Below, piece after piece: positions 10,500 to 21,541 of a stretch of 64,000 nucleotides of DNA. The position numbers and the translations under genes were made by a program. Numbering within the stretch: the first letter of the stretch is position 1; every line of letters begins with the position of its first letter. Source of the stretch: Brienomyrus brachyistius (lineage: Eukaryota > Chordata > Actinopteri > Osteoglossiformes > Mormyridae). The DNA lies in assembly GCF_023856365.1 (NCBI RefSeq), contig NC_064544.1, positions 25,768,399 through 25,832,398 on the forward strand, given 5' to 3'. A model generated the notes under the pieces. That model was not told the DNA's origin, made no database searches, and saw only the letters and a program-made list of their open reading frames with translations.

Positions 10500-11389
10500 T
10501 TACATACATGACGTTTGTATATCTGCTATTTCTCCCGAGAAGCAGGTAAAGCAGTGGTAACTGCTTTTCAATTAATTTACTTGGTAAAATTAAATTTAAA
10601 TAAATGATATGAATACTGTAATAGTACTCGTGAACTTTGTTTGTTTGTTGTTAGTTACTGTAATGTTGCGCTGCTTTATTTGTTTAATCGTCTTGTCTGT
10701 GAAGACATTCAAGTTAATCAAATAAGAACTGCACTGTACACTGTACATGACCATAAAAACTTTGAATCCTTGAAATAAATGTTTTTGATCTTTTCCTTGG
10801 CAGTTATCTTTTTACACAGGGCCTCTATGTACACAATAGTTATTTTTTTCACGACTAACAGTATGGCTCAGGAGTTGGTTATTGTAAAAGAAGTAATGTG
10901 CATGCAGGTGATATTTGTATAGATTTATGTTCACCTCTAGGTGATAAGTTTGATAGTCATTTCTTTTACCGTTTGGTCTCTCGGTTGAACATAATAGTGG
11001 CGCGAGCAGCTCCACTTGGTTTTTTAAAAATACTCAGCCATGAACTTCTGGTGAACTCAGGTGAATCCCTTCCTTCAGTAGTAAACCTTGGTATTTTCAG
11101 CCGTTTACACATTGTCTCACTAAAAGGTTGATAATATATTTGTCCTTTTACATAATGATGAAATATACGCTAATAAAAGTGAATATTCATAGATTCATGA
11201 CTAACATAAAGTAGCTAACAGAAACTTAGACTAACAAAAGGTGCAAATACATACTCAGTTGGTTCCATTGTGTTGATTACATTACAATGTTTACATTGTA
11301 ATGATTATATCATGGATATTTGGCATACTTTTTATAAAATCATAATTCTTATATTCTACGTTAGATAGTGCTAAATAATATTCCATAGA
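10500..11389. other. No recognisable gene
   Basis: A/T-rich DNA without any gene or repeat I can name. The expected continuation of the provirus (capsid, protease, RT) is not seen. Confidence 0.4.
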
Positions 11390-11612
11390 TGGATGGACTT
11401 TATTAATCCCTGTGGGGAAATTGTTTTTTATGTCTCCCTCAACTTACTCTTTGTGGAGTAAATTGTCCGCGAAGTGCAGCTGCCTGTTGGGGCGCCCAGG
11501 GAGCTGGGGGTTAAGGGCCTTGCTCAAGGACCCACAGACGTGCTGTGGCTGGGTTAGTTTCAACTGGTGACCTTCTCATTACAGGCACAAGGACTGACCC
11601 CTGCCCCCCAAC
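11390..11612 (-). mobile_element. tRNA-derived SINE, family B
   Basis: Reverse-strand copy of the SINE at 22.49 kb. The shared blocks include TTATTAATCCCTGTGGGGAA (tail side), CCCAGGGAGCTGGGGGTTAA and GGGCCTTGCTCAAGGACCCA. The tRNA-like head (degenerate B box) lies at the right end. The family is distinct from the Mermaid-like SINEs. Confidence 0.75.
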
Positions 11613-12146
11613 TGTGTATGAGTAGCATTTATGCTGTTTCTTGAGTGTGAGCTAGTACATAAACCAGCTAGTGTTCACCACTGCAAAAATACTCTAGCTT
11701 TCATACACATTTTTTTATTTTCTTACATTGTCCGTTTTTGTTCATAGTCTGTAATATTCTGAATAACGACAATGTAGAGGAAAAACAGATTAAATTCTCC
11801 TTGTTTGTAATTTCCCCATGTAATCCACTGCCTTGTGGTAAGAGGTGGAAAAGTCGGACGCGTTGAATGATGAGGATACGATATTGAGTTTAGTTCTTGA
11901 GTGGATTTATTCATATGATATATTAACGCACAGTACTTTGAACTGGTTTGTTTGGCTCGAAAGGGTCGATATGCAGACACCATCACACACGGCAAATACG
12001 GTCAATGACTGTTTCACTTTGCACCTTCAGCCCTGAGCCGCGTAATCTCAGCACCTCTAATAACAACCATTGCTGCCCCCTACAGGTGGGAATACACTTA
12101 CACAATAGTAAAGATCACTAAGGCAGGCAGTACCTCTCGTTTCAAG
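11613..12146. other. Unassigned spacer
   Basis: No gene or named repeat is recognised. Confidence 0.4.
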
Positions 12147-12530
12147 TATTACAATACTATCCATCCATCCATCCATCCATTTTCCAAACCGCTTATCCTA
12201 CTGGGTCGCGGGGGGTCCGGAGCCTATCCCGGAAGCAATGGGCACGAGGCAGGGAACAACCCAGGATGGGGGGCCAGCCCATCGCAGGGCACACTCACAC
12301 ACCATTCACTCACACATGCACACCTATGGGCAATTCAGTGATTCCAATTAGCCTCAGCATGTTTTTGGACTGTGGGGGGAAACCGGAGTACCCGGAGGAA
12401 ACCCCACGACGACACGGGGAGAACATGCAAACTCCACACACATGTGACCCAGGCGGAGACTCGAACCCAGGTCCCAGAGGTGTGAGGCAACAGTGCTAAC
12501 CACTGCACCACCATGCCACCCCTATTACAA

Positions 12531-12536
<6 letters not shown>
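12147..12536 (-). mobile_element. Full-length Mermaid/DANA-like SINE with 14-bp TSD
   Basis: The SINE body is 12161-12522, reversed: CCATCC tail repeats at left, body, and tRNA-like head (GCAGTGGTTAGCACTG with B box GGTTCGAGTCT on the minus strand) at right. The target-site duplication TATTACAATACTAT is exact at 12147-12160 and 12523-12536. This proves L1-type target-primed insertion and fixes the element ends. Confidence 0.95.

Positions 12537-12605
<69 letters not shown>
12534..12605. repeat. (AT)n microsatellite
   Basis: About 36 uninterrupted AT units start inside the 3' target-site duplication of the neighbouring SINE. Confidence 0.98.
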
Positions 12606-12606
<1 letters not shown>

Positions 12607-13159
12607 CATATTATAAACAATAAATACGAATAAATAAAAACATTGAACAAATAAACATCATCAATAATATTCATGAATAATTACGCTTAATATACAAATA
12701 AAAGAATAGCTCCTGCAGATGATTTCAGATAACTACTGGAACAATGAGTTCTGGAGGGGAGCAAGCTCTGTTACATGCTATAGAAATGTTGATCTGATTC
12801 CTTTCATTATCAGATTGTTACCACTGTTAAAAACCACAGATATTGTATTCTGATTGTATGCATTTCCTTATTAGGGCATGTCAGTTACTTCTGTTAAAAA
12901 TCAGTTTATTCTGACGTCGTAAATTTCCTGACCAGAGTTTACCCTCTTTAAAGTGATGGAGGTCCACTTGTGCCAAAGATATGTCAATATGCATATGAGA
13001 TTTCGTTTGTGCCAAAAATATGTAAACAGCACACAGTCTATGTCGACTGAGAATGTGACAAAGAATTTTTCTGTGACAATTCTATTATGTCAATGAGTTT
13101 GTCTGTGGAGCCCCTGAAGGGACCTAATGGTGTCCGCTAATTAGATACCCAGAAATAAA
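12606..13159. other. Unassigned spacer
   Basis: A/T-rich. The string TGTGCCAAAGATATGTCAATA is echoed by TGTGCCAAAAATATGTAAAC about 50 bases later. No gene is recognised. Confidence 0.35.
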
Positions 13160-13670
13160 CTGTGTGGCTCCTGCCCAAGCATTGCTGCCCAAACAGCAGC
13201 TTCCTCCTTATGCCGCCGAGGGAGGAGTAGCAAGTGGTTCCCCTGCCCCTTCCCCTCTCCCCCCTGCAGACGAGGATCATAACCATTCAGCACCCGACTC
13301 TACCTCCTTCTCGGTGATGAAGTGCCGTGGCGAAACACTCAGGCAGCAGGACGAGGTAGCAGAAATTCTTGCCCCTATGTTGGTTTGTCCAAATCCTCAA
13401 GGGGGAGATGAGGTTTGCTCATCTGACACTGTAGATGAAGGAGTTGAAGGACATTGCCAGTGACCTGCTGGATCCCAGGCAGAACAGACCTCACCATGCG
13501 ACAGCCCTTCAGAGACTGGTCCTCCTGCGCATGGACTGGGGCATGATGCATCAGTTTAAACAGGAGCCTGGTAAATCCTGCGAGTGCTACACCGAGCGAC
13601 TGATGGCAGCATTCTCCAACTACAGCGGGATGGACTCCCCCAGCGGACCGAGAGTGTATGTGATGTAAAA
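13160..13670 (+). pseudogene. Retroviral gag-like remnant
   Basis: Two overlapping frames (13164-13463 and 13435-13668) are offset by a frameshift near 13440. The second encodes ELKDIASDLLDPRQN, then FKQEPGKSCECYTERLMAAF and NYSGMD. The QEPGE..xxYxxRLxxxFxxxSGM layout is typical of the capsid C-terminal region of gammaretrovirus-like Gag proteins. The first frame is Pro-rich, like the linker before capsid. No protease or RT follows. It may be another broken ERV, or a displaced piece of the 8.7-kb provirus. Confidence 0.45.
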
Positions 13671-13986
13671 TACACTAAGATAACTCAGTTCCTTTAAAGA
13701 GAGGCACTTTTAATACTCTGTATTTTTTTCGTGTGCTGTACCCTTAAAAAGTACAACACTAGTACTCCATATTCAAATAGTCCCATTAAAAACTACAGCC
13801 CCCAAACATCAAACTGCATGCTTCTATGTCACCTACACTTCATTAAGCAATATTAACACAAGTAACATGTTTCATCACTTAAAGCCAATCTAACTTTTTA
13901 AAAATAAAGTCTGTTTCAACTGGACTTTTACCTAAGTAAAACAAACATTTTATGTTCTAGTTTTCTTAAAACTACTGAAACAAATA
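13671..13986. other. Unassigned spacer
   Basis: A/T-rich, no gene or named repeat seen. Confidence 0.4.
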
Positions 13987-14233
13987 ATTGGCTACACTGC
14001 AGTTCCGCTGTTTTGTTTGGCACCCCTGCGTGTCCTGCATTGTGTGGAAAAAACCTGAAGGCTGAGGAATGTTATGTAACACAGCTAGAATGTAAAAACT
14101 CTCTCTGGTGTAATTCACTGCGTAAAACCAATGGTGCTAAGTGTGGTGTCTTCTTCATAACACTCCCTGATGTTTGTGTCCGTGACCATGAGATAGGGTG
14201 GGCTGCTTTTCTTCCTTCCTTTGACTAGTATTC
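13987..14233 (+). repeat. Dispersed repeat, three copies in the window
   Basis: The segment starts GGCTACACTGCAGTTCCGCT and contains GGCACCCCTGCGTGTCCTGC, a GTTATGTAACACAGCTAGAA string and GTGTAATTCACTGCGTAAAA. Inverted partial copies lie at 44030-44205 (right half) and 55017-55150 (left half). It has no coding capacity that I can see, and the class is unknown. Confidence 0.7.
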
Positions 14234-14439
14234 CTCCTAAATTGTTCATCTGTATTTGCTGCATTGGTACTTGTTGATGTGCGTGTGCCTTGTGTCACGA
14301 TCGCCGTTTAACGGGAGCGGCGGACGGGCAGGAAACAGGCAAGGCAGGCAGGATACGGGGAAATACGGGGATTTATTAGGAACACGGGGTGCAGGAAACA
14401 TCTCACGCAGACGGACTTCAATGACGGACACTGAACTCT

Positions 14440-15591
14440 AGTAAGACTAGGGGTGAGAGAAAAAAATCGATGCATCGATGCATCTTTTTTCTTTCTCTAA
14501 CGATTCAAAATCGATTCTCAAAGATTCAGAATCGATTCTGTGTTCTATCAAATTGCGACTGCGCGCCGGAAAAATAAACATTACAACGCTCGCCTCTTAC
14601 ATATGCTGCTTTTCATTTGAACAATGGACAAACTACATCCTGCACCATCAAATTTAAAATCGACTGTGTGGCAACATTTTGGATTTTGTGAAGACAAAGA
14701 GAAAGGGGTCGTTGATAAAAGCCATACTGTGTGCAAAGTCTGTCGCGCCAAATTTAAGTATTTCGGGAACACTACTAATATGAAGAAGCATATAACACGG
14801 TTCCACTCAGAGCTGCAGGAACGGACTTCGGTCCCGATCGCGCCCAGCGCCGGTTTCACTCAAAGGACCCTTGAGCAAGTAGCAAAGCTTCCATCCAATT
14901 CTGAAAAAGCAAAACGAATTACACGGTCAGTGGCGGGTTTCATTGCCAAAGATTTCGCCTTACTCTGTAATGGGGAACGAAGGATTTCGCTCAATGTTAC
15001 AGGTGCTTGAGCCAAGAAATAGTGTGCCGTCACGACGTTATTTCAGTGACACTGCAATACCCGCACTCTACAGGGAGACTAAAGCTCAAATTTTAGAATC
15101 AATAAGTAATATGGACAGGATTGCAATAACATGCGATGCATGGACATGAATTTCAACAGACTCGTATGTCACCATTACGGCTCACTACATCACGGATGAG
15201 TTTAAGCTCGCGGCTGAAGATAATTCTAAAGGTTCTAAACAAAAATAAATAAAAGACATTCCTTCCTTTGTTAAAAGGATCTAAACAAACTGAAAACAAC
15301 ACATTTGTTGATTTGTTGTTACAATTGTTCTTAGTAATTGTTCATCCTGATATAATTTTGTTAAAATAAAATCAATAAAAGTCTTTATTTCACTTTGTCA
15401 TTTTAAAAATTGAAATACTGTCAAACAGAGATTCTAACTATGAACAAAAAACATATAATTTAAATTTTAAATTAAGCATATTTGCAAAAAAAATGTATAT
15501 GAAGAATCGTTTTGGAATCGGATCGTGGATCCCAGAATCGTAATTGGATCGGATCGCGAAGTACCTAAAGATTCCCACCCCTAAGTAAGAC
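14440..15591 (+). mobile_element. hAT transposon with 8-bp TSD
   Basis: The element is 14448-15583. The ends TAGGGGTGAGA and TTCCCACCCCTA are imperfect inverted repeats of the hAT type. The 8-bp target duplication AGTAAGAC is exact at 14440-14447 and 15584-15591. Subterminal GAATCG / ATCGAT motifs are clustered near both ends (14470-14540 and 15505-15560), as expected for transposase binding. The central transposase region is deleted. Confidence 0.92.
14624..15240 (+). pseudogene. hAT transposase N-terminus with BED zinc finger
   Basis: From ATG 14624 the frame encodes a BED finger (residues about 10-55: STVWQHFGF, then VCKVC and HITRFH, giving Cys2 and His2 ligands). It continues into a region like the start of ZBED/hAT transposases (GFTQRTLEQVAKL, then RSVAGFIAKD). 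A frameshift lies near 14960-15000, where a second frame (14943-15149) takes over with DRIAITCDAWT. A premature TGA follows, then TDSYVTITAHYITDEF. Everything after this (DDE catalytic region, dimerisation domain) is missing. It is not functional. Confidence 0.8.
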
Positions 15592-15905
15592 ATGGACTCA
15601 AATAGACAGGACTGATTGAAAATAATCGGACACAGCTGGGTACGATCAGGGAAGCACACGTGGATAATCAGGGGGCGTGGCACACACGGTGGTCGGACTG
15701 TCCGGGACCTCCTCGGGGACTAGGGCAGGAAAGTCTGGAGCTGGGTCAGGGACAGGAGTGGGGCCAGGAACAAGAGCCCCAGGGGGCACAGTCATTTGAG
15801 GCAGAGGGAGCGCCTCGGGTTCTAGGGCCGCAGGGGGCAGCGGAGGCGGCTGCTCGGGCTGCGCAGGAGCTACGGGCGACGAAGGCGGCTGCTCAGACGC
15901 TGTAG

Positions 15906-16471
15906 CAGGAACCCAGGACTTTATGCTCAGCCCACTGCTGTTAACTCCGATGACTCACAACTGAGCAGCAATGCACATTTCGAATCACATCATCAACATC
16001 AGGCTGATGACAAGACTGTGGGTCTCGTCAATAAAAACGGTGACTCAGCATACAAAGAGGAAGTGTGATGACTATCGGACTGCTGCAGAGCCAACAACCT
16101 GTCTCTGAATGTTGACCAAAGAAATGGTTGTTGACTTTAGAAGAACACAAAGCACAGAGTGACCACTCTCTGCTGCACATCGATGGCTCATCTGTGGAGA
16201 TCGTAGAGAGTACCAGATTCCTTGTTGTCCATCTGGCGGAGAATCTCACCAGGTCCTTCAACATCAGCTCCATAGTAAGGAAAGCACAGCAGCACCTCTA
16301 CTCTCCACGGAAGCTCAGAAAAGCCCATCTCCCATCCTCACACTCTATTGGGGAACTGTTGAAAGCACCCTGAGCAGCTGCATCACAGTCTGCTTTGGGA
16401 ACTATGTCGCCTCAGATCGCAAGTCCCTACAACAGATAGTGATGACAGGTGAGAAAATCATTGGAGTATCT
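15906..16471 (+). mobile_element. Rex1-like LINE, RT part (5' half of split copy)
   Basis: Degenerate reverse transcriptase sequence: an ATGCTCAGCCCACTGCTGTT (LSPLL) motif, then a GGCTGATGACAAGACTGTGG segment corresponding to the mutated ADDxT catalytic box, then the VVDFRRTQ-type and SSCITVCFGN region. Frames shift several times. The copy stops at GGAGTATCT, where an LTR is inserted, and resumes at 17300. Confidence 0.6.
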
Positions 16472-17304
16472 TGTTAGAGAAATATGTACTTTTTTTATTA
16501 TCATTTTGCTAGACGCTTGGAAACAACACCCTGCCGCAGCTTGATCTTAATTGAGCAATAACACGTCTCAAGAACTGTCGCTTGAATATTTCCACCCCAT
16601 ATATGGTGACAAACAATGTTCAATGTCAGTTGCATATCCTGTTTGTGTACCTCAATAAAAGACACTGCGAGGGGAGTTCCTTTTTCGAAGTTGGCCGAGT
16701 TCGACTGAGAGGCTGACACCTCGAGGTCAGGACCGGGCTTCCCTTTGTAAGGAAAAGTGGTAAAAATGCCCCAAGGTTCTTGGTTGATCATTTGAATGCA
16801 GACAATGTTAGGAATTTATGATCATGGGGGAAGCCAGGGAGAGAATGGGGGTTCCAGTTGGCACCACTAGGGTGATAAGGATAAGATAAGGTGATAAGAA
16901 TTTAATTACAATGATCATAAAAGTCTCTACCCTGTTCTGTCCTGTCCCCGTCTCAGGATCCTCACACTCCAGGGGGTCACTCTTTATATGTAAATTCACT
17001 CACAACACCTACACACAACACCTTGGTGGGGAGGGCCTTTTTGGGTATAAAGGGGGGTGAAGAACTGTCTTCAATTTGTGTCTGAGCTGCCTTTCAGTAC
17101 CCGGTGTGTCTCTACACTGTATTACATTGTATTATTTTTGCTGTTCAATAAACCATCATTTTGCTGAAACTGCGGAGACTCTGCAAGTGGATTCCCTACA
17201 CCTTGCAGCAAGTAAAACGTCATCACAGCTGTCTGTGTTGTTCTGTGTTCAGAGACTGGTTTGTTTCCAGCGCATCTTCAGAAGAAGATAACCCTAACAT
17301 ATCT
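16467..17304. mobile_element. Solo LTR (outer), 5-bp TSD, in the Rex1-like LINE
   Basis: Ends TGTTAG at 16472 and CTAACA ending at 17299, with target duplication TATCT on both sides (16467-16471, 17300-17304). Without the inner insertion it is about 369 bp. A paralogous copy lies at 58427-58799. AATAAA occurs near 16657; no TATA box is certain, so the orientation is left open. Confidence 0.85.
16742..17204 (+). mobile_element. Solo LTR (inner), 4-bp TSD, nested in the outer LTR
   Basis: The inner LTR is 16746-17200 (455 bp), from TGTAAGG to CCCTACA, with target duplication CCTT at 16742-16745 and 17201-17204. The paralogous LTR at 58.4 kb reads CTTCCCTTGCAGCAAG across this point, an uninterrupted empty site that proves both boundaries. 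TATAAAG at 17046-17052 and AATAAA at 17147-17152 give plus-strand transcription. The 4-bp duplication fits gammaretrovirus-like or Ty3/gypsy integrases. Confidence 0.93.
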
Positions 17305-17895
17305 CTCCCCTCCATCACGGATATTCACACCACACACTGCATCCGCAAAGCCACCACCATTGTGGATGACCCCACCCACCCCTCACATTATCGTTTCACC
17401 CTCCTGCCTTCTGGAAATAGGTCCCGGAGCATTCGGGCCTTTACAGCCAGACTCAAACAGCTTTATCCCCCATGCCGTCAGACTACTGAACTCTCAGGGA
17501 CTAATCTGATACCACACACACATACACTCATTAACACACTTTATTATTTAACTACTATTTTTTTATCTTATTGTAGCCATGTTTACAGTTACTTTTATTT
17601 ATTTTTATTGCTACCTCATTGCACAACCAAACTGCACCTTATCAGTATTGGGTTTACTGTGCTGTTTGTGCTCGTTGGTGTCAGTTGTCCTCTCTTTTTG
17701 CACTGTCCTGCAATGTTTGCACAGTTTTTGCTCATTATGCACCATACAGTATGTTGCTAGGTTGGTATGTGTTAGTCTTGTGTTAATTTAAGTAGCACCT
17801 TGGTCCGAGGGAAACAGTTTCTTTTGTAACTGTACTATACTCAACTGTGTAAAGTTAAAAATAACATTAAAGACCTACTTGACTTGACTTTTACT
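17305..17895 (+). mobile_element. Rex1-like LINE, C-terminus and 3' end (second half)
   Basis: Resumes after the nested LTRs with CTCCCCTCCATCACGGATAT, the start of the conserved LINE C-terminal region, and ends in a long untranslated tail closing with GACCTACTTGACTTGACTT. Matching this to 15906-16471 gives one LINE split by two later insertions. Confidence 0.65.
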
Positions 17896-17989
17896 GATAA
17901 CAGGTGCTAAAGTGAAGTGACTTGCTTCTGGGAAAGATCTCCAGCTGAAATTCTCTACAACAATTATGGGAGAAATATGGGAAGGACGC

Positions 17990-18260
17990 GGCGTCAGACC
18001 TGCCCCAGTGGGACGAATGTGGTTTTCCTAGAAACAGCAGCTTCAGTCCCAATCAGATAAGCCAGATGCGTTTGAAATTAGAGGAACAGGATCAGACTGG
18101 TTGCTCAGGTATTAATGTGGTAGAACTAAAACGGAGACAAATTGGAAGGTGTTTCAATTGTGGGAAAATGAGACAAAGCAGGCAGAGGAGATGCGGGTGG
18201 CAAAAAAGCATGAGATAAGGAATGCAGAGAATGTGGATGAGGGTGAGACTCCTGTGAAAA
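17990..18260 (+). pseudogene. Possible gag zinc-knuckle remnant
   Basis: One frame reads GRCFNCGKMRQSRQRRC, which resembles a degenerate CCHC zinc knuckle (CxxCGKxGHxxxxC with the His lost). It is preceded by a short charged region. No other retroelement domain is attached, so the call is tentative. Confidence 0.3.
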
Positions 18261-18663
18261 CTGTGTATTGAAAATTAGGGCCACAGTATTGTCATCCATC
18301 CTGTCAGGGTATGTGGAAATACACTGAGGGTAAATGGCCTAATGCAGGAAGTGTCTTAATCCTATAACATCCAGCTGATTCAGGCTGTTGGGACAGTGTG
18401 GGACTGCACTCTTCTGGCTGGGACCTCGAATAAATGAATGAATGTTACATGTATACAGCCCTTTTCTAAGATACACAAAGAGCTTTACAGAGGCAATGGG
18501 GAGCCACTTCAACCCAAAGGTGAGGCAGCAGGAGAGGGGGCCCAGGCAGAGAGAACAGCCAACAAGAGGGGTGCTTCCACAGACAGGACGGGGGCCCCGG
18601 CAGACCAACGCTGACGACTCCTGGGACCAAGTCAACAGAGCAGCTGTTGTCATTGTGACTCAC
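18261..18663. other. Unassigned, G/C-rich repeat-like segment
   Basis: 18440-18650 has repeat-like composition (CCCTTTTCTAAGATACACAA, then AGCAGGAGAGGGGGCCCAGG) but no second copy in this window. Confidence 0.3.
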
Positions 18664-18962
18664 CCTCATACATCCATCCATCCATTGTCCAAACCGTTTA
18701 TCCTACTGGGTCGCGGGGGGTCCGGAGCCTATCCTGCAAACAATGGGCACAAGGCAGGGAACAACCCAGGATGGGGGCCAGCCCATCGGAGGGCACATTC
18801 ACACACCATTCACACACCATTCACACACACATGCACTCCTACGGCCAATTTAGCAAGAGAGAACATGCAAACTCCACACACATGTGACCCAGGCAGAGAC
18901 TCAAACCGGGGTCCCAGAAGTGTGAGGCAACAGTGCTAACCGCTGCACCACCATGCCGCCCC
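18664..18962 (-). mobile_element. Mermaid/DANA-like SINE, internally deleted
   Basis: Reversed copy with CATCCATCC tail at left and tRNA-like head at right (CAGTGCTAACCGCTGCACCA). The stretch carrying GGAAACCGGAGTACCCGGAG in other copies is missing after GCCAATTTAGCAAGAGAG. Confidence 0.85.
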
Positions 18963-19056
18963 ACTGTTGGTTACATGTGTACATATTTTGTCTGATCTCT
19001 TCACCACCAGGTGGCAATATAGCAGCTCCAGAGTTGTTGATGGCTAGAGTAAAAAT

Positions 19057-20140
19057 AAAAACACAGTAGCACAGAGGTGTAGCTAAAAATTCTGGGCCCC
19101 TGACAGAATGTCACCTTGCGCCCCTCTATCGAATTTTACATACTGGGAGAGAGATTTGTTGAGCCATCTTCCAGTCTAATCCAATCCAGCTTTATTTAAA
19201 AAGCACTTTAAACAACCTTATCGACCAAAGTGCTGCACAAAGGAATAAATAAAAATATTCACAAACTTAAAAACGAATTAAAATAAATTTAATAAAAACC
19301 AAAACATTAAATGTAAGTAAATGGCCATTAATAAAATAAAAATATTATATTAATAATTATTTATGAATATATAAAAATTTATATTAATAAAGAAAAGGCT
19401 AAGATTGAAATAAAATTTACTATTAAAGTTAATATCTCACAAGGTGTCCAAGGAGAAGAGATGAGTTTTAAAAAGAGATTTAAAGATTTAAAGAGAAGAG
19501 GCCTCTCTAATGTGAAAAGGCAAATCATTCCACATTTTAGGAGCTGCGAATGCAAAAGCTCGATCCCCTCTAAGCTCACGCTGAGTCTTAGGAACCATCA
19601 GGAGCAGCTGATCAGCTGACCTGAGAGAGCAGGTGGGGGTGTAAGGGTGAAGCAGCTCACAGAGGTCAGGTGGAGCAAGACCCTTGAGGGCTTTAAAAGC
19701 AAATAACAGAATTTTAAAATGAATCCTAAAATGTACGGGCAGCCAGTGGAGTGAGTCTAAAATGGGGGAGACATGCTCATATTTCCATGTGCGGCAGTAT
19801 TTTGAACCTTCTGGAGGTGAACAATAGTGGAGCCTCTAACCCCAACATAGAGGGCGTTACAGTGGTCCAAACTAGTACCGACAAAAGAGTGGATTACTGT
19901 CTCAAAGTGCTGCCTAGAAAGAATTGGCTTTATTTTGGCCAACTGCCTCAATTGTAAAAAGCTTGACTTGACAACTGATCTTATCTGCGTGTCAAACTTA
20001 AGGTTGGTGTCGACTTTAACCCCTAGGTGTGTGATGACTGGTTTACAATATTGTTCCAAGGAACCTAAAATTACAGTGGAGGTCAGAGGAGTGGAGTTAC
20101 CAAAAACCAACACTTCTGTCCATTACCTCCCCACTTCCTT
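19057..20140 (-). mobile_element. L2-type LINE, RT C-terminus and 3' end
   Basis: On the minus strand the frame 20113-19757 encodes THLGVKVDTNLKFDTQIRSV, LRQLAKIKPILSRQHFETVI and LDHCNALYVGV. This is the conserved region after the YADD box in L2/Rex-type LINEs. Downstream (19760-19480) further RT C-terminal sequence is degenerate, then an untranslated tail holds GTGCAGCACTTTGGTCGATA near 19225. A close paralogue is at 58810-59735. The 5' part with the catalytic core is missing. Confidence 0.8.
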
Positions 20141-21126
20141 GTTAGTTACATTATTTGTTCTGCATTACTGTACTGCTTTGGAGCCTTTTGATATTAAGGT
20201 GAATAACACAGTGAAAAAAGAGACAGATGCATTGACAGCAGTTGTGGCCACACTTTGGACTGGGAGTGTAAGAGCAAAGGAAACTGAATCCACTATGTTC
20301 TGTCCTGTAAATTTTTATTAAACAACACATGACACACATACGAGTCCTGTTTTAACTTTCAGGGCTGATGGTCTGCAGCCTGGCTTGTGGTCTACAGTGC
20401 AGCGCAGGTGCAGTCACTGTGCTGAGCCCGGCGTTATAGTAATGATTGCAGCCTTTCACACTGACCAGTGAGAAATAACCTTGAAAATGACTGTGCTCTT
20501 TGTGGTTCTCCTTTTGGAAACATCTTACCACCAAGCAACAGACATTTGACAACAGACTTCTACTCATCAATTATCAGAAATGTCATGCAGTAATCAGAGG
20601 TTAGACGGAAAAAATGACTTTTGTATTTTTCATCTTTTATCTTGGAGCAAACAGTTTTAATTGATGTACATGAGAGTAAATGGTGAATCAGTTTATTTGC
20701 TTTCTAGCTTTCTAGCACTTGGCTACCCAACCATTCATCAGTATGTGACCACTGCCATCTGGCTGAGTAAGTCTACTGTAATACTATTATTACAGTAGTA
20801 TTATTAGTATTATTATCAGCTTATTGTGAGAATGGGGTGTGGGAAAAATGTCTTAAATGCAGACTGGTTACGGTGATCAGGAGCTTACTAATGAAAATGA
20901 GAAGAGCAAAGGGTTTGAACATCATAGTGGTTCCACTTGTTTTGAATCAGCCAGTGAGAAACTGACAAAGGGACCGGAAACAGGGAGGTACATGCTACAG
21001 AGCAGGCTGATCTGATTGGCTGTTCACACAGGTTTGCACGGCACTGCAGTGATTTACATTTTAATTTTTCTGGGTGTCTGTTAGCTTAACCCTAATAAAT
21101 CAGTTTCACTTGTTGGATTTCCACTT
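20141..21126. other. Unassigned; includes part of a segmental duplication and an inverted 39-mer
   Basis: 20264-20330 (GAGTGTAAGAGCAAAGGAAA, then TGTTCTGTCCTGTA) recurs at 59733-59790. 20662-20700 is the exact reverse complement of 39862-39900. No gene is supported. A short hydrophobic frame near 20120-20180 was considered as a membrane exon and rejected. Confidence 0.4.
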
Positions 21127-21420
21127 ATGGTCCAGCATGGTGGTGCAATGGTTAGCACTATTGCCTCACACTTCTGGGAGCTGGGTTTGAGTCACGGCCA
21201 TAACACCATGTGTGTAAAGTTTGCATGTTCTTCCTGTGTTGTTGTGGGGTTTCCTCCAGGTTCTCTGGTTTCCCCCCCCCCCCCCCAGTCCAAAAACATA
21301 CTGAGGCTAATTGGAGTTACCAAATTGCCTGTAGGTGTGACTGGTATCTGTGCCCTGCGATATGCTGGTGGCCCATGCTGGGTTGTTCCTTGCCTCACAC
21401 CCATATCCTCCAGGACAATG
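21127..21420 (+). mobile_element. Mermaid/DANA-like SINE, 3'-truncated
   Basis: Plus-strand copy: head with A-box-like CATGGTGGTGCAATGGTTAG, body with a 15-16-base C run (about 21272), CAAAAACATACTGAGGCTAA, ending near CTTGCCTCACACCC without the GGAT tail. Confidence 0.85.
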
Positions 21421-21541
21421 TACGCTACTGTAATACAGAATTGAGATCTTGCAAGTACAAGTATGAGTACGTTGGAGGGCACGTCAGAGGCGGAAATGCT
21501 GTAGGTGACGTCAGACGCCGGAGACTTGGCGGAAAATCTGA

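Larger units (their letters stand above)
14295..15905 (+). mobile_element. TGTCACG-ended repeat, interrupted by a hAT element
   Basis: The left part (14295-14447) starts TGTCACGATCGCC. The right part resumes at 15592 with CATGGACTCAAATAGACAGG and matches the intact relative at 35344-35628 (minus strand). The interruption is exactly the hAT insertion. To the right, 15690-15905 is a GC-rich extension (Gln/Ala-rich in translation) absent from the 285-bp relative. The TG..CA ends and 5-bp duplication of that relative suggest a solo LTR or TRIM-like element. Confidence 0.65.

Noticed and set aside
15660..15905. 81-codon Gln/Ala-rich frame as a host gene
   Set aside because: It lies in the GC-rich part of the TGTCACG repeat and has no start context or homologue I recognise.
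20120..20180. Hydrophobic frame (SLLVTLFVLHYCTAL) as a receptor transmembrane exon
   Set aside because: No convincing splice sites and no adjoining Ig exon; the stretch borders an L2-type LINE on the opposite strand.
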